A stretch of 64,000 nucleotides of DNA from Acidimicrobiia bacterium (lineage in GTDB: Bacteria; Actinomycetota; Acidimicrobiia; Acidimicrobiales; Bin134). The DNA is taken from NCBI GenBank assembly GCA_022822265.1, contig JAJECA010000024.1:1-64000 (forward strand). Direction: 5' to 3'. Position 1 is the stretch's first letter. The number at the start of each line of letters is the position of its first letter. Below, in pieces: positions 60,656 to 64,000 of this stretch. A program made the translations under genes and the position numbers. The notes beneath the pieces are model-generated. The model searched no databases. It was given only the letters and a program-made list of their open reading frames with translations, and was not told the DNA's origin.

Positions 60656-62638
60656 GTGAGTATCCGACGGATGGTGTGGACGTTGATCGCGCTGGGACTG
60701 GTAGCGGCACTTCTGGGTGCAGTGTCGGCGCAGGCCCAAGAAGTCGAGACCACCAGCGAGAGCAGTGGCGAGCTCCAACTGGTGATCCTGCACCACAACG
60801 ACGGTGAGTCGCAGCTGGTGAATGCCTCATCTTCTGCCCCCGAATACGGCGGCGTGGCCCGCTTCGCCTCGCTGGTGCATCAGATTCGGTCTGAGGCCAC
60901 CGACGGCGGTGCCGCGGTGATCACCATCAGCTCGGGCGACAACTTCTTGAGCGGCCCCGAACTGTCGGTGAGCCTGGGTGACGACAGCCCGTTCTACGAC
61001 GCGCTGGCCCTCAACCTCATCGGCTACGACGCCTTGACCATCGGCAACCACGAATTCGACCTGGGTCCCGACCTGCTGGCCCGGTTCATCACCGAGACCA
61101 CCACTGCCCCGTTCATCAGCGCAAACCTGGACTTCTCCGGCGAGCCGGCGCTGGCCGCGCTGGTGGAGCAGGGCCGGATCGCCCCTTCGACAGTGGTGGA
61201 GAAGCAGGGCCGTCGCATCGGCATCATCGGCGCCACCACCCCAGAGCTGACCTACATCTCCAGCCCCCGCAACGTGGCGGTGATGTCGAATGTGGCCGAG
61301 ATTGTGCAGGCCGAGATCGATCGCCTCACCGGTGACGGCGTGGACATCATCGTGCTGTCCACCCACTTGCAGGCTCTGAGTGCCGAGAGCGATCTGGCCG
61401 CCAGCCTCACCGGAGTGGACGCCATCGTGGCCGGCGGCAGCGGGGCCCTGTTGGCCGACGAAAGCACAGTGCTGCTGCCTGGCGACGGCGACCCCTACGG
61501 CCCCTACCCGCTCACCGCCACCCTGGCCGACGGCACCAGCGTGCCCATCGTGACCACGCCGGGCGACTACACCTACGTGGGCCAGCTGATCCTGACGGTG
61601 GACGGCGACGGCAACGTAACCGCCATCGACGAGACCAGCGGCTTGCGCCGAGTGATCGGCGGCGAGGAATCCGACGCAGTGGAGCCCCATCCCGAGGTGC
61701 AGGCCCAGGTGACCGAGCCGGTAGCCGCGGCGTTGGCCGAGCTGGCCGCCACCCCAGTAGGCACCACCGAGGTGCCCCTGGACGGGCGCCGGTCACCGGG
61801 TATCCGCACGCATGAGACCAACCAGGGCAACCTGCTGGCCGACGCCCTTCTGTGGAACGGCCAGCGGCTGGCTGCTGACTTCGGTGTGCCCGAACCGACG
61901 GTGGCCCTCCAGAACGGCGGCGGCATCCGCAACGACTCGGTGATCCCAGTCGGGCCGATCAGCATGCTGGAGACCTTCAACATCTCCCCGTTCGGCAACC
62001 TCGTGACCGTGATCGAAGACGTGTCGCCCGCTCAGATGAAGGTGCTGTTGGAGAACGCCGTATCCCGAGTGGAGAGCTCCAGCGGACGCTTCGCCCAAGT
62101 GGCCGGTCTGAGCTTCGTCTACGACCCGGCCGGCACCCCCCAGGAAATCGGCGACGACGACACCGTGACCACCGAGGGCACGCGTGTGCAGTCCATCACC
62201 CTGGACGACGGCACCGCGCTGGTTAGCGACGGCGCCGTGGTGGAAGGTGCCCCCTCGATCGCCCTGGTCACCCTCAACTTCCTGGCCAACGGCGGAGACC
62301 AGTACCTCTTCGGCGACGGCACCCGCACCCATCTGGGCCTCACCGACCAGCAGTCGCTGGCCGCATACATCAAAGACGGCCTCAACGGCACCATCCCCGC
62401 CGCCGATTATCCCGAAGGCGGCGAAGGCCGCATCACCGCGGTGGCCGCTGAGATGGATGACATGGACGACGGCATGGACGACATGACCGGCACGGACGAG
62501 ATGGCCGACGACACGGACGGCGAGGAACTCCCCGCCACCGGCGCAGACAGCCACCTGCTCTTCATAATCGCTGCCACCCTCATCCTCGCCGGCCTCCTCC
62601 TAGCCACCGCCACCCGCCGCAACCCCAAGATGGCCTAA
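60656..62638 (+). CDS. Surface-anchored 5'-nucleotidase/metallophosphatase (LPATG)
   Basis: The protein is 660 aa from GTG 60656 with AAGGGA upstream. Signal peptide (about 1-28, ends AQAQ), calcineurin-like metallophosphatase domain (ILHHNDGESQLV, SSGDNFLSGP, IGNHEFDLG, STHLQ) and the 5'-nucleotidase C-terminal domain (NGGGIRND). Next come an acidic Asp/Met linker, LPATG, a hydrophobic helix and RRNPKMA, i.e. a sortase anchor. The first metal motif is D-x-E rather than D-x-H. It should release phosphate or nucleosides from nucleotides outside the cell. Confidence 0.92.
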   Translation: MSIRRMVWTLIALGLVAALLGAVSAQAQEVETTSESSGELQLVILHHNDGESQLVNASSSAPEYGGVARFASLVHQIRSEATDGGAAVITISSGDNFLSGPELSVSLGDDSPFYDALALNLIGYDALTIGNHEFDLGPDLLARFITETTTAPFISANLDFSGEPALAALVEQGRIAPSTVVEKQGRRIGIIGATTPELTYISSPRNVAVMSNVAEIVQAEIDRLTGDGVDIIVLSTHLQALSAESDLAASLTGVDAIVAGGSGALLADESTVLLPGDGDPYGPYPLTATLADGTSVPIVTTPGDYTYVGQLILTVDGDGNVTAIDETSGLRRVIGGEESDAVEPHPEVQAQVTEPVAAALAELAATPVGTTEVPLDGRRSPGIRTHETNQGNLLADALLWNGQRLAADFGVPEPTVALQNGGGIRNDSVIPVGPISMLETFNISPFGNLVTVIEDVSPAQMKVLLENAVSRVESSSGRFAQVAGLSFVYDPAGTPQEIGDDDTVTTEGTRVQSITLDDGTALVSDGAVVEGAPSIALVTLNFLANGGDQYLFGDGTRTHLGLTDQQSLAAYIKDGLNGTIPAADYPEGGEGRITAVAAEMDDMDDGMDDMTGTDEMADDTDGEELPATGADSHLLFIIAATLILAGLLLATATRRNPKMA

Positions 62639-62717
62639 TCGCAATCTGTCAAGAATTGTCACACCGCTGAGAAGCATTCACAACGTTGCACCATACACTT
62701 GTGCTACACTCTTGCCG

Positions 62718-62951
62718 GTGAGCACGACAACTACGGTCCGCCTCAGCGACCAAGAGCGAGAGCTACTTGCTGAGCTTGCCGATGAGTACGGCGGCCAATC
62801 GGGTGCCATCCGACAAGGCATCCACCTTCTTGCCCAACAGAAACGCCGGAGCGAAGCCCTCCGAGTGTTCCTGGACGAATGGGCCGAAGAAACAGGTCCG
62901 CCGGACCCCGAAGACGTCGCCGCAATGCGCCGTCGCTACTTCGCTAAGTGA
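62718..62951 (+). CDS. Ribbon-helix-helix antitoxin (VapB-like)
   Basis: The protein is 77 aa from GTG 62718. The N-terminal TTVRLSDQERELLAELADEYGG resembles an RHH DNA-binding strand-helix; the C-terminal part (EEWA region, about 50-77) should bind the toxin. A gcac/gtgc pair at 62688-62691 and 62701-62704 could be an operator. Its stop overlaps the toxin start (GTGA), the usual antitoxin-toxin order. Confidence 0.85.
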   Translation: MSTTTTVRLSDQERELLAELADEYGGQSGAIRQGIHLLAQQKRRSEALRVFLDEWAEETGPPDPEDVAAMRRRYFAK

Positions 62952-63328
62952 TCCTCGACGCGGGGTTTCTCATAGCAATCGACCGTGGCGAGTCCACCGC
63001 TCTCTCCTTCCTAACCGCCACATTGCAGGAGGGCGCCGCGCTGCGCACGACCGCTCCGGTTGTTGCTCAAGTGTGGCGCGACGGAAGCCGACAGGCCAGG
63101 CTCGCCAAGTTCCTCGAAACAGTAGAGGTACACGATTTCACCCTTGCCGATGCCCATACGGTGGGAGGCCTGCTCCGCCGGTCCCAAACCTCAGACGTCG
63201 TCGACGCCCATCTCGTGGCTTTGGCCCTCCGCCTCGACGACAGCATCCTCACCGCCGACCCCCTCGACTTCTCTGCCCTTTCCTCCCACCTAGGGCCCAG
63301 AACCCCAGAAGTACACCACTGGCCCTAG
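62948..63328 (+). CDS. PIN-domain toxin (VapC-like)
   Basis: The protein is 126 aa from GTG 62948. PIN acidic residues: D4 (MILDAGFL), D86 (SDVVDAHLV) and D104 (LTADPLDF). The position usually filled by Glu, near residue 41, is Gln in AQVWRDG, as in a PIN subgroup with the AQVWRDGxRQARL phrase. A ribonuclease acting on RNA when the antitoxin is lost. The pair lies at the edge of the window, close to an unknown gene. Confidence 0.85.
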   Translation: MILDAGFLIAIDRGESTALSFLTATLQEGAALRTTAPVVAQVWRDGSRQARLAKFLETVEVHDFTLADAHTVGGLLRRSQTSDVVDAHLVALALRLDDSILTADPLDFSALSSHLGPRTPEVHHWP

Positions 63329-63347
63329 CAAGCAGGCTGCCGGCTGC

Positions 63348-64000
63348 CTACCCCAACTCCTCAAGATGACCAGATGTCGGGACCTGCGGCTCAGACGGCA
63401 AGGGCAGCGCCCCGATGCTCCCGTTACCACCTAGCAGGTAATCCTGGAGCCTCCAGGCCACAATCTCGAGGGCCATTTCCACAAAGGCCTCCCGTCGCTC
63501 ACTAGACACCGAGAATGTTGGGGCCATCAAACCGCCGTCTTCACCGGGCTCGTGCCTGAACAGAGACTTCCCGGGCTTGTTGGACAGGTGTTCGAGCGGC
63601 CACTTCAGCCAATAGGCCCGCCACTTCTCAGCCGACACCTCGTCCAAGTTCGGGATCTCCTTGATCTGGATGTCAGCCCGGAGCCGGAGGTCTTCCCGAA
63701 TCGCCCGCAGTGACCGTTCTGCCACCTGCGCCACCGAAACCGGCTCGAATGCCCCGCCCAACTCAAGCAATGCCTGCAACGCCACCAACTTGTAGGACTT
63801 GGTGATGGGCTCTGTTTCCAACGCCCTCAACACGGCCCCAACCTCATCGACAGCTTTCTGATGACTATCAGAAAGCAACTCTTGGCGGCTCAGATAGCGA
63901 TGCCAACCTCCAGCCTGCTTGATAGGGCCGCTCCCAGGCTTGATCCCCTGGGAACGTGAAGTTTGTGCCGCGGAGGGTCTCGTATCGTGCTGCTCCAGGT
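63348..64000 (-). CDS. C-terminal part of a larger unknown protein, 5' partial
   Basis: The minus-strand frame is open from its stop at 63348 to the right edge. A TTG at 63878 is not a convincing start because the upstream codons read continuously (for example QGIKPGSGPIKQAGGWHRYLSRQE). The visible part contains TKSYKLVALQALLELGG and VAQVAERSLRAIREDLRLRADI, which recalls the C-terminal region of some DEAD/DEAH-type helicases in restriction or defence loci. That is a weak resemblance. A defence role is not established. Confidence 0.6.
   Translation of the reverse strand, partial: LEQHDTRPSAAQTSRSQGIKPGSGPIKQAGGWHRYLSRQELLSDSHQKAVDEVGAVLRALETEPITKSYKLVALQALLELGGAFEPVSVAQVAERSLRAIREDLRLRADIQIKEIPNLDEVSAEKWRAYWLKWPLEHLSNKPGKSLFRHEPGEDGGLMAPTFSVSSERREAFVEMALEIVAWRLQDYLLGGNGSIGALPLPSEPQVPTSGHLEELG

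Overview
The window is high-GC, densely coded bacterial DNA. It looks like an actinobacterium, most likely an uncultured Acidimicrobiia-type lineage. Reasons: single-chain GlyS of the actinobacterial/archaeal type, a DinB/mycothiol-type TIGR03084 protein, many luciferase-like, CaiB and acyl-CoA genes, two HAAT-type (branched-chain amino acid-like) transporters, frequent GTG starts, and an LPXTG-anchored nucleotidase. The taxonomic call is an inference from gene content. I saw no phage, insertion sequence, integrase or CRISPR array.

Layout. 1-2 kb: pseudouridine catabolism (psuK, cut by the window edge and carrying an N-terminal helix-turn-helix, then psuG). 2-4.6 kb: valS. 4.6-7.2 kb: molybdate transporter modABC with overlapping starts and stops, ending in a hairpin terminator. 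7.4-10.9 kb: class I ribonucleotide reductase nrdAB. 10.9-17.3 kb (minus strand): dnaG, a PPDK-like protein that lacks the ATP-grasp half, glyS, recO, uppS. 17.3-19.2 kb: DinG-type helicase. 19.2-21.2 kb: era, smpB and tmRNA. 21.2-26.5 kb: a lower-GC regulatory block holding three related MarR regulators around one soluble protein that combines GAF, PAS, histidine kinase, receiver and OmpR-type DNA-binding domains, plus an AlkA-like glycosylase. 26.5-29.1 kb: corC-like, ybeY, phoH and a small HTH gene in overlapping operon arrangement. In many actinobacteria era directly follows this run, so the regulatory block appears to interrupt a conserved neighbourhood.

29.2-50.3 kb is catabolic and transport territory: a TSUP permease, an acyl-CoA ligase, a family III CoA transferase, an enoyl-CoA hydratase, an MDR oxidoreductase, a luciferase-like monooxygenase, an amidohydrolase, an APH-like kinase, and two complete or nearly complete HAAT transporters. 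The first transporter is a rare permease-permease-ATPase triple fusion (LivH-LivM-LivF) with no LivG beside it. The second has a LivH-LivM fusion plus separate LivG and LivF and a small co-transcribed membrane protein. Both binding lipoproteins carry long acidic low-complexity linkers, one with three HxH motifs and one built from 39-bp DNA repeats.

50.4-64 kb: tRNA-Val, tRNA-Met (antisense to the end of a PAP2 gene) and tRNA-Asn; inositol monophosphatase; an EamA transporter; a three-subunit molybdenum hydroxylase (CoxLSM-like), whose cofactor need fits the modABC genes upstream; a methyltransferase; an MFS transporter; a SnoaL-like protein; an LPATG-anchored 5'-nucleotidase; a VapBC toxin-antitoxin pair; and a minus-strand gene that runs off the right edge. 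Starts were chosen from domain boundaries, Shine-Dalgarno sequences and overlaps, and often differ from the longest reading frame.
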